Shown piece after piece: positions 26,540 through 34,297 of a stretch of DNA of 64,000 nucleotides (positions are counted from its first letter, which is position 1; each line of letters begins with the position of its first letter). The position numbers and the translations under genes were made by a program. The notes under the pieces were generated by a model. The model was not told where the DNA came from. It did no database searches and saw nothing but the letters and a program-made list of their open reading frames with translations. Source of the stretch: Marinilabiliaceae bacterium JC017 (GTDB lineage: Bacteria > Bacteroidota > Bacteroidia > Bacteroidales > Marinilabiliaceae); assembly GCA_004296775.1 (NCBI GenBank), contig RHGE01000023.1, positions 1-64,000 of the forward strand. Direction: 5' to 3'.

Positions 26540-27334
26540 ATGAATCTATACATCAATCCTTCGGGCGGCATTGCCGGTGATATGTTTGCCGCCGCACTTA
26601 TTTCAGCCGGAGCTAATGAAAAAACCATGCTTAACGGCCTGTTGATTGCTGCTAATAAAATAGGTCATTCTTCCTTTTCAACGGTTTTGACCGATGATGG
26701 ATCAACCCGTTTAAATATTGTCATCGATCATTTTCAGGCCCATCTTTCTGCCCATGCTGCCCGACATTATCTCAAAGAAATATTTGCCGAACTGAATATG
26801 GAGTCAGCTTACAGAGAGTTTGGATTTAAGGCCCTTCAAATTCTTATTGAGGCAGAAGAGAAAGCGCACAAAGAGTGCGGTTTTCTCACAGATCATCTTC
26901 AGAAGCGACAACATGATTGTAAATATCACCAACATTTTCACACGCCACCTAAAGACCAACGTGATGATACCTATTTGCATGAAGCACAGGATATCCTTAT
27001 TGATATAACCGGAGCCGCTCTTGGACTGCAGTTATTAGGCATCACGCCACGGGCCATATTATTAAATGCTGTTAGTCTGGGCGGAGGTACCATTAATTTT
27101 TCCCATGGTCATTTATCTGTTCCGGCGCCAGCGGTCAAAAATATAATGATTAAGTACAAAATACCTGTGGTTATGGGACCGGTTGATTCGGAGTTATGTA
27201 CACCTACTGGTGCTGCGATCCTGGCAGCCCTTGGGGCAAATTCATTGGGTGTGGCACCGGTTACGGCTCAAATGAAAGGACGTTCGAGAGGCGGGAAGGA
27301 TTTACCTATCCCACCCTTGGAGATTCTCTGTTAA
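26540..27334 (+). CDS. larC: LarC1-type protein (nickel insertion), short form
   Basis: LarC inserts nickel into the pincer nucleotide using CTP. This protein has the N-terminal LarC1 features: YINPSGGIAGDMFAAALISAG at residues 4-24, a His-rich stretch HDCKYHQHFH near 130-140, and TPTGAAILAAL near 222. At 264 residues it stops where LarC1 ends (GRSRGGKDLPIPPLEIL). Full-length LarC is over 400 residues, and its C-terminal part carries the CTP site. In Lactobacillus the two parts are joined by ribosomal frameshifting, but here a terminator follows 4 nt after the stop, so no LarC2 lies downstream. No larA is in the window. Confidence 0.88.
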   Translation: MNLYINPSGGIAGDMFAAALISAGANEKTMLNGLLIAANKIGHSSFSTVLTDDGSTRLNIVIDHFQAHLSAHAARHYLKEIFAELNMESAYREFGFKALQILIEAEEKAHKECGFLTDHLQKRQHDCKYHQHFHTPPKDQRDDTYLHEAQDILIDITGAALGLQLLGITPRAILLNAVSLGGGTINFSHGHLSVPAPAVKNIMIKYKIPVVMGPVDSELCTPTGAAILAALGANSLGVAPVTAQMKGRSRGGKDLPIPPLEILC

Positions 27335-27337
27335 TAA

Positions 27338-27376
27338 GAAAAAAGGCCTCACTTTTCAGTAAGGCCTTCTTTTTTG
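27338..27376. terminator. Bidirectional terminator, larC / Crp-type gene
   Basis: AAGGCCT (27343-27349) pairs with AGGCCTT (27362-27368), with an A run before and a T run after. It can serve both the plus-strand lar operon and the convergent regulator gene. Confidence 0.85.
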
Positions 27377-27391
27377 AGTATTGTTAATAGG

Positions 27392-28099
27392 CTAGACGTA
27401 AATGTTACCGATCTTAATTAATTTTGAGATGTTCAATAACTTAATTTTACGTCCGTTGAGTTCAATTAATTTGTCTGCTTTAAACTCAGACAATAAACGG
27501 ATTACTGATTCGGTGGCAGTACCAACCATGTTGGCCAATTCCTCCCGTGTTAATGAAATCTGAAGGGTATGATCCTCATCCAGATCAAAGGTGTCCATTA
27601 AAAGAAGTAGCACTTCTGCCAGGCGTTCTCTGACTGTCTTTTGGGCAATGTCGGTAAGAAACTTATTCGATTCACCCAATTCCTGACAGGTTAGCTTCAT
27701 GAGCGCCAGGGCAAATTCAGGATTTCCTTTAATCAAGCTGGTGAGACAATCTCCTGGCAGGTAACACAAGACTGCATCGCTAATAACTTTTGCAGTGGTA
27801 CAGGCCAGTTCGTCACTAATGACAGATCTAAATCCAATCAGATCACTATCTCGGGCAAATCGAATGATCTGCTCCTTACCATCAAAACCGGTTTTGTAGA
27901 TCTTCAGGATACCTTTCACAACAATGTAAGAGCCATTGATGCGACTGCCTTCATGATACACGATGTTACCGCGTTTGTGATAAGTGCAACTCATTGCCTG
28001 CCTGAGGGAATCCAGTTCCTGATCTGATAATCCTTTGAATATTTCGTAGGACGGTAGATTCACCTCATCATTAAAGGAGACATTTTGGATACTTTTCAT
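27392..28099 (-). CDS. Crp/Fnr-family transcriptional regulator
   Basis: The 235-residue protein has an N-terminal cyclic-nucleotide-binding fold (residues 15-140; RGNIVYHEGSRINGSYIVVKG) and a C-terminal Crp helix-turn-helix (residues 165-225) with LTREELANMVGTATESVIRLLSEF. There is no N-terminal cysteine cluster for an Fe-S centre, so it is not a canonical FNR. The effector is unknown. It diverges from an osmC-type gene, and a palindrome between them overlaps its own expected transcript start, so autorepression and control of the osmC gene are plausible. Confidence 0.9.
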   Translation of the reverse strand: MKSIQNVSFNDEVNLPSYEIFKGLSDQELDSLRQAMSCTYHKRGNIVYHEGSRINGSYIVVKGILKIYKTGFDGKEQIIRFARDSDLIGFRSVISDELACTTAKVISDAVLCYLPGDCLTSLIKGNPEFALALMKLTCQELGESNKFLTDIAQKTVRERLAEVLLLLMDTFDLDEDHTLQISLTREELANMVGTATESVIRLLSEFKADKLIELNGRKIKLLNISKLIKIGNIYV

Positions 28100-28123
28100 A
28101 ACTTGAAACTTGAGCTTATGGTC

Positions 28124-28147
28124 TAAAATGTGATAAATGTCATTTTA
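28124..28147. promoter_or_regulatory. Candidate operator of the Crp-type regulator
   Basis: The site reads TAAAATG-N10-CATTTTA, perfect in its outer seven bases on each side. It lies between the -7 box of the regulator gene (CAAAGATA, 28154-28161, minus strand) and its start codon. It is also about 50 bp upstream of the expected osmC start. Sixteen bases from 28120 to 28135 recur exactly just downstream of the carA promoter (20590-20605). Confidence 0.5.
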
Positions 28148-28153
28148 TGGTCA

Positions 28154-28161
28154 CAAAGATA
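28154..28161 (-). promoter_or_regulatory. -7 box of the Crp-type gene
   Basis: On the minus strand this reads TATCTTTG, an exact TAnnTTTG match, about 55 nt upstream of the regulator start codon. Confidence 0.5.
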
Positions 28162-28172
28162 TAAAGAAAGAT

Positions 28173-28180
28173 TAATTTTG
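28173..28180 (+). promoter_or_regulatory. -7 box of the osmC-type gene
   Basis: TAATTTTG matches TAnnTTTG exactly and lies 34 nt before the start codon. The -33 position has no TTTG, which is compatible with a need for an activator bound at the upstream palindrome. Confidence 0.55.
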
Positions 28181-28213
28181 CATCATATCGTTAACATTTA
28201 ACTATTTAGATGT

Positions 28214-28630
28214 ATGAAAACTTCAGTTGACGTTAAATGGACAGGCAATATGTCGTTTGAGACTGAGCTATTTGGACACAAATTGGTAATGGATGCCGGC
28301 CCTGAAAATGGCGGGGAAAACAAGGGCGTTCGGCCAAAACCATTAATGCTGACAGCCCTTGCCGGTTGCACAGGAATGGATGTTGTTTCAATTCTAAAAA
28401 AGATGAAGGTTGAGGTAGACGATTTGAACATTGTTGTGGAAGCCAGCATGACCGATGAGCATCCTAAATACTATGATAAGATGCATGTCATCTACCGCTT
28501 CAAAGGGAAGAATCTGCCAATGGACAAACTTGAAAGAGCTGTGAATCTTTCTGAGGAAAAGTATTGTGGGGTGTCGGCATTGTATAAAATAGCCATACCG
28601 GTCACCACCGAAATACAGGTTGTAGAATAA
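28214..28630 (+). CDS. OsmC/Ohr-family peroxide or envelope-stress protein
   Basis: This 138-residue protein has the OsmC fold with the two conserved cysteines: one in LAGCTGMDVVSIL (about residue 56), the other in KYCGVSALYK (about 119). Family members reduce organic peroxides through this cysteine pair in the cytoplasm. The basic patch GVRPKPLMLTALAGC is typical. It is monocistronic, divergent from a Crp-type regulator and followed by a bidirectional terminator. Confidence 0.9.
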   Translation: MKTSVDVKWTGNMSFETELFGHKLVMDAGPENGGENKGVRPKPLMLTALAGCTGMDVVSILKKMKVEVDDLNIVVEASMTDEHPKYYDKMHVIYRFKGKNLPMDKLERAVNLSEEKYCGVSALYKIAIPVTTEIQVVE

Positions 28631-28744
28631 TCAATAGATCGTTAGACTTTAGCTAATAGATACGAGCCTAATAAGTACTTCCGGTGCTCATTTATGCATT
28701 GTCTCTATTTTGGCAATCACAAAAGTTTAACAAGCTATTAAAGA

Positions 28745-28775
28745 AAAAGCCCCTTTGCGAGGGGCTTTCTTTTAT
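28745..28775. terminator. Bidirectional terminator, osmC-type / pheS
   Basis: AAAGCCCC (28746-28753) pairs with GGGGCTTT (28761-28768) around a 7-nt loop, with A and T runs on either side. It lies between convergent genes. Confidence 0.9.
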
Positions 28776-28794
28776 ATGTATATTAATTCTCTGA

Positions 28795-29814
28795 TTAGTC
28801 GGCTGACCTGAATTGCTCCAGGAAGCGCACATCGTTTTCGAAGAACAGGCGAATGTCTTTTATCTGGTAGCGCAACATGGTAATCCGTTCGATTCCCATT
28901 CCAAAGGCAAAGCCGGTATATTCCGAACTGTCAATGTTGTTACATTCCAACACAGCAGGATCAACCATACCACATCCTAAGATCTCTACCCAACCGGAAC
29001 CTTTACATACGTTACAGCCTTTACCGCCACACAGTGAACAAGAGATGTCCATCTCTGCTGAAGGTTCAGTAAATGGGAAATAGGATGGACGTAATCTGAT
29101 CTTTGTGTCTTGTCCAAACATCTCTTTAGCGAAATACAGAAGCGTTTGCTTCAGGTCGGCAAAGGAGACATTCTTATCGATGAATAAGCCTTCTACCTGG
29201 TGGAAAATACAGTGTGCCCTGGCAGAGATTGCTTCGTTACGAAATACCCGGCCCGGGAAAATAGCCCTAATCGGTGGCTTCTGTTTTTCCATCACGCGCA
29301 CCTGTACCGAGGAAGTATGCGTTCTTAGCAATATATCGGGATCCTGTGCGATAAAGAAAGTATCTTGCATGTCACGTGCAGGGTGTTCCAATGGGAAATT
29401 CAACGCCGTAAACACGTGCCAGTCATCTTCAATCTCCGGCCCTTCAGCGATGGTGAATCCCAGGCGACCAAAGATATCAACAATCTCATTTTTTACGATG
29501 GATAAGGGATGCCGTCCTCCTATCTCAAAAGAAGTACCCGGTAAGGTTAAATCAACATTACCCTGATCATGAGAAGAGGCCTGAAAACTATCTTTCAGTT
29601 CATTGATCTTCTCCTGAGCCATCACTTTTAACTCATTCAGTACCTTTCCTACTTCACGTTTTTGCTCATTAGGAATGGTCTTAAACTCGTCAAAGAGCTG
29701 TGAAACCAGGCCTTTTTTACTCAGGTATTTTATCCGTAGCTGTTCTGCTTCGTCAGCAGTTTGGGCTACTGTACTTTTTACTTCTTCTGCTAGCTGTTTT
29801 ATTTTCTCAAGCAT
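28795..29814 (-). CDS. pheS: Phenylalanyl-tRNA synthetase alpha subunit
   Basis: PheS charges tRNA-Phe together with PheT, which is not in the window. The protein begins MLEKIKQLAEEVKSTVAQ (N-terminal coiled-coil), then has the class II catalytic core: RTHTSSVQVRVMEKQKPP, FRNEAISARAHCIFHQVEG (motif 2) and FAFGMGIERITMLRY (motif 3). A cysteine set CSLCGGKGCNVCKGSG (about 263-278) suggests zinc. I chose 29814 because upstream extension to a GTG at 29883 adds 23 unrelated residues and would lie upstream of the predicted promoter. Length is then 339. Confidence 0.96.
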   Translation of the reverse strand: MLEKIKQLAEEVKSTVAQTADEAEQLRIKYLSKKGLVSQLFDEFKTIPNEQKREVGKVLNELKVMAQEKINELKDSFQASSHDQGNVDLTLPGTSFEIGGRHPLSIVKNEIVDIFGRLGFTIAEGPEIEDDWHVFTALNFPLEHPARDMQDTFFIAQDPDILLRTHTSSVQVRVMEKQKPPIRAIFPGRVFRNEAISARAHCIFHQVEGLFIDKNVSFADLKQTLLYFAKEMFGQDTKIRLRPSYFPFTEPSAEMDISCSLCGGKGCNVCKGSGWVEILGCGMVDPAVLECNNIDSSEYTGFAFGMGIERITMLRYQIKDIRLFFENDVRFLEQFRSAD

Positions 29815-29846
29815 ATTTCCACTTATTTCATTGCAATCGCGACGCG

Positions 29847-29854
29847 CAAATTTA
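29847..29854 (-). promoter_or_regulatory. pheS promoter (-7 box)
   Basis: On the minus strand this reads TAAATTTG, matching TAnnTTTG, 32 nt upstream of the pheS ATG. It supports the shorter pheS start. Confidence 0.55.
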
Positions 29855-30010
29855 ATAAATAGTTCGGGATGAAGGAGCACCACATCTTAATTAATCATTA
29901 AAAAGCCGTTATGCCATTTGGGGATTAATCGGGAGTTAGGCGCCCTCAGAGCCTTAAAAATTAATTATCAACGTCGAGTAGTTATTGATTATTATATACC
30001 CTGTCAGCAA

Positions 30011-31306
30011 TTAACGGGTCAATATTTCAATGGTTAAAACACGAATGTCTTTCACCGGCCTGTCCACCGCATAGGTTTCTACAGCCGCTATTTTATCCAC
30101 AATAGCCATTCCTCGCACCACCTCGCCAAATACGGTGTAGTCCCCATCCAGGTAGGGTGCTCCGCCTGTGGTTGTATAAACGCTCCGTTGCTGTTTGGTG
30201 AATTTCGTCCCTTTCTCCTCTTCCAGTTCATCCAGTTCGCTATTGGAAAAGGAGCGGCCTGAGATAATGTAAAACTGTGATCCGTCCGACCGGTTTTTGG
30301 GATTTCGGTCACGAGGCAGCTTAGAGGCCGCTACGGCGCCCCGCCGGTGAAACAGCTGCGGTTTAATATTCATGGGTAGCGTGTAACCAGGACCTTGCCA
30401 GCCCACCACATCGTCTTTTTTGGCATATTTAGTATCGGAGGCGCCGGTTTGAATCAGGAAATTCTCCAGCACCCGGTGTACCAATAAGCTGTCGTAAAAC
30501 TGATCTGAAACCAGCTTGATGAAGTTATCGCGGTACTTTTGTGTGGCATCGTACAAATGAATGTCGATGTTTCCCATGGTGGTTTTTATGCGAAAGCCTT
30601 TTACTTTTTTATGCGAGATATAAACCTTATCTGATTTAGCACTCAAATCAAACAGAGCCTGGGGCCTCTTCATTTTCTCTTTTACCAGTTTGGTGATCCA
30701 CTTGGCATGAAGCGCCGTGCTGAGAATTGTATCTTTCGAGGTTCTCTTTTGATTGATACCAACCAATTGGTGTCTTTTGTCAAAGACCGGTTTTCCCGCT
30801 ATCAGTTCATTACTTAATATGGGCTGAAAGCTAATGGTGTCATTCTTTTGCTCTGAATCTAATGAAGCCTTTCGGACAAACAACTTTCTGTTTTTTCTGA
30901 AAAGCGAATAGATGGTATCCGGGTTGCTTGGTACATGGGATAACTTGAGGGCGTTGGGGTTCTTCCGGGCTACTTCCAGCAATACCAGGTTTAACCCAAA
31001 ATCGTAGGCCACAAAACCCTTTACCTCGGTAAAATCTTCGGTGTCCATTGGTGATATTTTAGCCCGGTAGCAGCCTTTAATTAAATCCAGGTTAGTTACC
31101 ACCAGGTTAGTGCCCACGTAAAAGCCATATCCCCGCTTCAATATTCGGGTGTAATGATCAAAAGTTTGAATGGATACAATGCCTTTTACATTGGATTGGT
31201 ACGATCCGGTGTATGTTTTCGGTGATTTGGATGCCTGCCGGTTGCTTTTCTCTCCGCCACAGGCAATAACAGCAAAAACTAATAAGCTATAAATAAAGCA
31301 ACGCAT
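30011..31306 (-). CDS. Lipoprotein: dead trypsin-like domain fused to cyclophilin
   Basis: The 431-residue protein has a lipoprotein signal (LLVFAVIACG, Cys near residue 16). Residues 40-215 keep the outline of a trypsin-like fold (GYGFYVGTNLVVTNLDLI, then YDFGLNLVLLEV, then KPVFDKRHQLVGIN), but the catalytic His and Ser positions are lost. Residues 238-431 form a cyclophilin-type peptidyl-prolyl isomerase: MGNIDIHLYDATQKYRDNF, VHRVLENFLIQTGASD, GSQFYIISG and DYTVFGEVVRGM. It is the last of three consecutive isomerase genes, 5 nt after its neighbour. Probable role: folding of envelope proteins, with the dead domain as a binding module. Confidence 0.85.
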   Translation of the reverse strand: MRCFIYSLLVFAVIACGGEKSNRQASKSPKTYTGSYQSNVKGIVSIQTFDHYTRILKRGYGFYVGTNLVVTNLDLIKGCYRAKISPMDTEDFTEVKGFVAYDFGLNLVLLEVARKNPNALKLSHVPSNPDTIYSLFRKNRKLFVRKASLDSEQKNDTISFQPILSNELIAGKPVFDKRHQLVGINQKRTSKDTILSTALHAKWITKLVKEKMKRPQALFDLSAKSDKVYISHKKVKGFRIKTTMGNIDIHLYDATQKYRDNFIKLVSDQFYDSLLVHRVLENFLIQTGASDTKYAKKDDVVGWQGPGYTLPMNIKPQLFHRRGAVAASKLPRDRNPKNRSDGSQFYIISGRSFSNSELDELEEEKGTKFTKQQRSVYTTTGGAPYLDGDYTVFGEVVRGMAIVDKIAAVETYAVDRPVKDIRVLTIEILTR

Positions 31307-31311
31307 TGTAT

Positions 31312-32121
31312 TCAGAGTTTAATGACGGAAACTTTCATCTTCACATCGGTTACCGGACGGTTGTTTTTATCTGTTTTTAAACGGGCAATCTTATTAATCA
31401 CCTCCATGCCTTGCGTCACCTCCCCAAATACTGTGTATTCCCCATCCAGGTCGGGAGTGCCGCCAATGGTTGTGTAGGCTTTGCGTTGGGCTTCGGTAAA
31501 CTCCTTTTTGTCGGAGATGCTGTAGTGGAAATTAATCTCATCTTTTATCGCCCTGAGTTTTTTGTTGAAGGCCTTGGGGTCGGTCTTCTTTAATTCTGCA
31601 AGTTCAGCCTTATGCGGTAGGTAATATTTTTTTTTCAGGTCTATCTTAATGGGGTTATTGTGGGCTTTCTCAATCAAATCCAATTCTTCGTTGGTGTACA
31701 CACGCCCTTTTACAATATAGAACTGGGCAATGTCCGACATCTTGAAATGGTTAATATCCTCCGGTTGTCGGGGCGCACACAACGCGCCTTTCTTATGGAA
31801 ACAAGCATCGTTAAATTCCGAGTCAATCACGTTCGATTTGCTGCCATAGCCAATATGTTTTCCGGGAGGAGCGTTCCGTGAATCGGACGATCCTCCCTGG
31901 ATAACAAAGTTTTTTACCACCCGGTAGAACAACGTTCCGTCAAAGTGTTGTTCACCGGCCAGTTTCAGAAAGTTATCCCGGTGATTGGGGGTGTCATTGT
32001 ATAGCTTTACTTTCATATTGCCCATATTGGTTGAAATGAGCACATAAAACACCGGCTCCTGTGCCCGGCCAACCTGACCCAACAGCATAATAAGGATCCA
32101 AACACCTAATAACCTCCTCAT
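31312..32121 (-). CDS. Secreted cyclophilin-type peptidyl-prolyl isomerase
   Basis: A signal peptide (MRRLLGVWILIMLLGQVGRAQ) sends this 269-residue protein out of the cytoplasm. The cyclophilin core has MGNMKVKLYNDTPNHRDNF, FYRVVKNFVIQGGSSD (Tyr in place of the usual His before the catalytic Arg) and AQFYIVKG. An insert of about 60 residues (about 145-205), rich in Lys and Glu, separates the two halves before DGEYTVFGEVTQGMEV. It lies in an operon between two other isomerases, 11 nt after one and 5 nt before the other. Confidence 0.88.
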   Translation of the reverse strand: MRRLLGVWILIMLLGQVGRAQEPVFYVLISTNMGNMKVKLYNDTPNHRDNFLKLAGEQHFDGTLFYRVVKNFVIQGGSSDSRNAPPGKHIGYGSKSNVIDSEFNDACFHKKGALCAPRQPEDINHFKMSDIAQFYIVKGRVYTNEELDLIEKAHNNPIKIDLKKKYYLPHKAELAELKKTDPKAFNKKLRAIKDEINFHYSISDKKEFTEAQRKAYTTIGGTPDLDGEYTVFGEVTQGMEVINKIARLKTDKNNRPVTDVKMKVSVIKL

Positions 32122-32132
32122 ATCAATTCTTT

Positions 32133-32939
32133 TTATTTAGCAAGTTCAATTTTCATGCGTACATCGGTTACCGGACGATTGTTTTTGTCGATTTCAACAT
32201 CGGCAATTTTATCAATCACATCCAGGCCTTCCACCACTTCTCCAAACACGGTGTAGTTTGAATCCAGAAATGGTACTCCACCCTCGGTTTTGTATACCTC
32301 TCTTAGGTCAGCCGGAATTTCATACTTAGGCTTGTCTGCGGCTTCCTTTTCTACACGTGCCATAATTGTTTGTTGAAGCGCCATCATGGCATTCTTGTCG
32401 CCACTCTGCTGAACCGCTCTCAAGGTATCCTGATATTCCGGTAACATGGCATAAAACACCTGTTGCTTCGTCATGTCGTTCATTTTGGCCTCAATTTGAT
32501 CCAACTCTTCGTCAGTGTATTTTTTCCCCTGAACAATGTAGAATTGCGAGCCTGATGATTTTTTCTCAGGATTTACCTGATCCCCTTCACGAGCAGCAGC
32601 AATCACCCCTTTTTTATGGAAATAATGAGGGTAATCGATCTCTGCAGGTAGCGTGTAACCAGGGCCACCCATGCCCAACATATCACCTGGTTTGGCCGTT
32701 TTTGAATCCGGATCGCCACCCTGAATCATGAACTCCTTGATCACCCGGTGAAACATCAACGAATCAAAATAGCCCTCTTGTGTCAGCTTCAGAAAGTTGT
32801 CGCGGTGACCGGGGGTTTCATCGTATAACTTGATTTTCATGTCACCCATTTCGGTATGTACCACAACCAGGTTTTTATCCGACAGCTGGCAGCCAGCCAG
32901 GACTAGTACCATTAAAAATGGCAAAATTAGTTTTCTCAT
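32133..32939 (-). CDS. Lipoprotein cyclophilin-type peptidyl-prolyl isomerase
   Basis: The signal ends in a lipobox (LVLAGC, Cys at residue 17). The 268-residue protein has a canonical core: MGDMKIKLYDETPGHRDNF, FHRVIKEFMIQGGDPDS with the active-site FHR, GGPGYTLPAEI, GSQFYIVQG and YTVFGEVVEGLDVID. As in its neighbour, a charged insert (about residues 145-215) splits the domain. It is the most canonical of the three and probably the active enzyme. It follows the 113-residue gene at 32945-33286 after 5 nt. Confidence 0.92.
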   Translation of the reverse strand: MRKLILPFLMVLVLAGCQLSDKNLVVVHTEMGDMKIKLYDETPGHRDNFLKLTQEGYFDSLMFHRVIKEFMIQGGDPDSKTAKPGDMLGMGGPGYTLPAEIDYPHYFHKKGVIAAAREGDQVNPEKKSSGSQFYIVQGKKYTDEELDQIEAKMNDMTKQQVFYAMLPEYQDTLRAVQQSGDKNAMMALQQTIMARVEKEAADKPKYEIPADLREVYKTEGGVPFLDSNYTVFGEVVEGLDVIDKIADVEIDKNNRPVTDVRMKIELAK

Positions 32940-32944
32940 CTTTT

Positions 32945-33286
32945 TTAATTAATCTCGTGAATGTTAAAATATTGAATTAAACCCTTTTTGATTAGTTGAT
33001 GTTGATATGCAGGGAGCATCGAATCCATGGGCTTTATGGTTTTGAACAAAGGCCATCCCTCTTCGTCTTTCCCCGTTTCTTCCAGGTAACCCGCCAAACA
33101 GAAAATGTGGCATCGACCCAGGTTTATCAAATCCATCTTCTCCGACCGGCTAAAGCTTCTAATTCCTTGTCCAAGCTCCTGAACGCCTGTTATGAAAAGC
33201 AAAAACTCCACATCAGCCGACACCTTAAAATGCTTACTTGCTCTCAGCAATAAGTCATTCCATGTTTGTTCAAATTCCGTATTCAT
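32945..33286 (-). CDS. Small conserved-looking protein, unknown function
   Basis: This 113-residue soluble protein begins MNTEFEQTWNDLLLRASKHF and is mostly helical, with no signal peptide. I do not recognise a family. The start at 33286 is preferred to an upstream ATG at 33388 because a good -7 box (33305-33312) lies 18 nt before it. It is the first gene of the cyclophilin operon, 5 nt ahead of the next gene, which suggests a linked function, though it appears cytoplasmic while its partners are exported. Confidence 0.7.
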   Translation of the reverse strand: MNTEFEQTWNDLLLRASKHFKVSADVEFLLFITGVQELGQGIRSFSRSEKMDLINLGRCHIFCLAGYLEETGKDEEGWPLFKTIKPMDSMLPAYQHQLIKKGLIQYFNIHEIN

Positions 33287-33304
33287 ATATGTTTTCAAAA
33301 GTAC

Positions 33305-33312
33305 CAAAAATA
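33305..33312 (-). promoter_or_regulatory. Promoter of the cyclophilin operon (-7 box)
   Basis: On the minus strand this reads TATTTTTG, an exact TAnnTTTG match. The expected leader is only about 12 nt. Confidence 0.6.
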
Positions 33313-33461
33313 GATAAAGGCCAAAAATCATGGTTTGTTCACCCATTTCAACGCCATGCCGGTTCCCCTGCAATAGGCCCATAATCACTCTTCCCCGGTT
33401 AATTTGAAATAAATAAAATCTTCAACAAGCATCCCCAACCCTTAATCTTTTTTTATGCGTC

Positions 33462-33570
33462 CCGCCTCGCCTGAGGCTCGCCGCCGGGCTTTCCGTTCCT
33501 ACTCCTCGCTCTCCTCACCCGCCGGGCCTTATATCGCTGCGGGGTATCCACTACAATCCCTGGCCGGAAA
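33462..33570. repeat. GC-rich intergenic element
   Basis: About 110 bases markedly richer in GC than the surroundings, without a gene. The word CGCCGGGC occurs twice, and the block contains CGCCTGAGGC, a self-complementary hairpin core. It resembles dispersed GC-rich intergenic elements common in Bacteroidota, but only one copy is in the window, so this is tentative. Confidence 0.35.
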
Positions 33571-33575
33571 CCAAT

Positions 33576-33617
33576 AGCAGTGATCAGTTAGCAGTGAACA
33601 GTTAGCAGTGGACAGTA
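33576..33617. repeat. Three copies of a 14-bp direct repeat
   Basis: AGCAGTGATCAGTT, AGCAGTGAACAGTT and AGCAGTGGACAGTA follow one another without spacing. The unit is imperfect but clearly tandem. No function is apparent. Confidence 0.8.
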
Positions 33618-33655
33618 AATAATTACCCTCTCTTACCAGTGATTAGATAAACTGC

Positions 33656-34033
33656 TAAAAAATCACCCGGGAGCTTTAGAAATCGCATTGCATCACCAAA
33701 AAATCATTCAGGAGCATCAGAAAACACTCAAACGCAAAGAAAAAACACTCAAGAGCAACGGAAAATCATTCAAGGGCTCTGGAAAACATCCAAGAACTCC
33801 GAAAAATCATTCAAGCGCAAAGAAAAATCACCCAAGGGCATTGGAAAAACATCCAAGAGCTCCGGAAAACATCCAAGAGCATAAAAAAATCATTCAAGTG
33901 CATTAGGAAAACACTCAAGAGCATCGGAAAATCATCCAAGAGCTCAGGAAATCATCCAAGAGCACCAGAAAACACTCAAGAGCTTCGGAAAACATTCCAG
34001 CGCATCAGAATTCATTCCAGCGCTATAAAAAAG
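33656..34033 (+). repeat. Array A of a 21-nt degenerate repeat
   Basis: About 16 to 17 consecutive units of 19-24 nt with consensus AAAAYCAYYCAAGAGCWYCGG. The core CAAGAGC or a one-base variant recurs in most units. Unit length varies by single bases and is not a multiple of three, so this is not a coding repeat even though an open frame runs through part of it. The same family forms array B at 57059-57408 on the opposite strand; the best 40-nt segments match at 38 positions. Confidence 0.9.
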
Positions 34034-34141
34034 CAAGCTTCATGGCTGATCAATGAAAAACAAACCAATAATATCAAAGCTATTTTAATCACCAATCGGG
34101 ATAATAAAGAGATAACCCGTTTCCAATCTGGAAAAATAGTT

Positions 34142-34149
34142 TATTTTTG
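34142..34149 (+). promoter_or_regulatory. tRNA-Val promoter (-7 box)
   Basis: TATTTTTG matches TAnnTTTG exactly and lies 12 nt upstream of the tRNA, so transcription would begin only a few bases before the mature 5' end. Confidence 0.65.
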
Positions 34150-34160
34150 CAATCAGACAC

Positions 34161-34235
34161 GGGTTGTTAGCTCAGTTGGTTTAGAGCATTACCTTGACAG
34201 GGTAGGGGTCACTGGTTCGAATCCAGTACAACCCA
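34161..34235 (+). tRNA. tRNA-Val (GAC)
   Basis: A 75-nt cloverleaf: acceptor GGGTTGT pairs with ACAACCC, the D arm is GCTC/GAGC, and the anticodon stem TTACC/GGTAG encloses loop TTGACAG, so the anticodon is GAC (reads GUC, valine). The T arm is ACTGG-TTCGAAT-CCAGT. The discriminator base is A, as usual for valine. CCA is not encoded. It is followed directly by a terminator. Confidence 0.95.
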
Positions 34236-34244
34236 CATTCAAAT

Positions 34245-34277
34245 AAAAAAGGCTGTTTATTACAACAGCCTTTTTTT
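34245..34277. terminator. Bidirectional terminator, tRNA-Val / DUF748 gene
   Basis: GGCTGTT (34251-34257) pairs with AACAGCC (34264-34270), with six A before and seven T after. It serves the tRNA and the convergent DUF748-type gene. Confidence 0.9.
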
Positions 34278-34297
34278 ATTTATTCTTCCTGTTAAAA

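Noticed and set aside
33688-33906. A 72-codon plus-strand open frame inside repeat array A
   Set aside because: It is low-complexity sequence created by the 21-nt repeats, and unit lengths change by single bases, so the frame is not maintained as protein.
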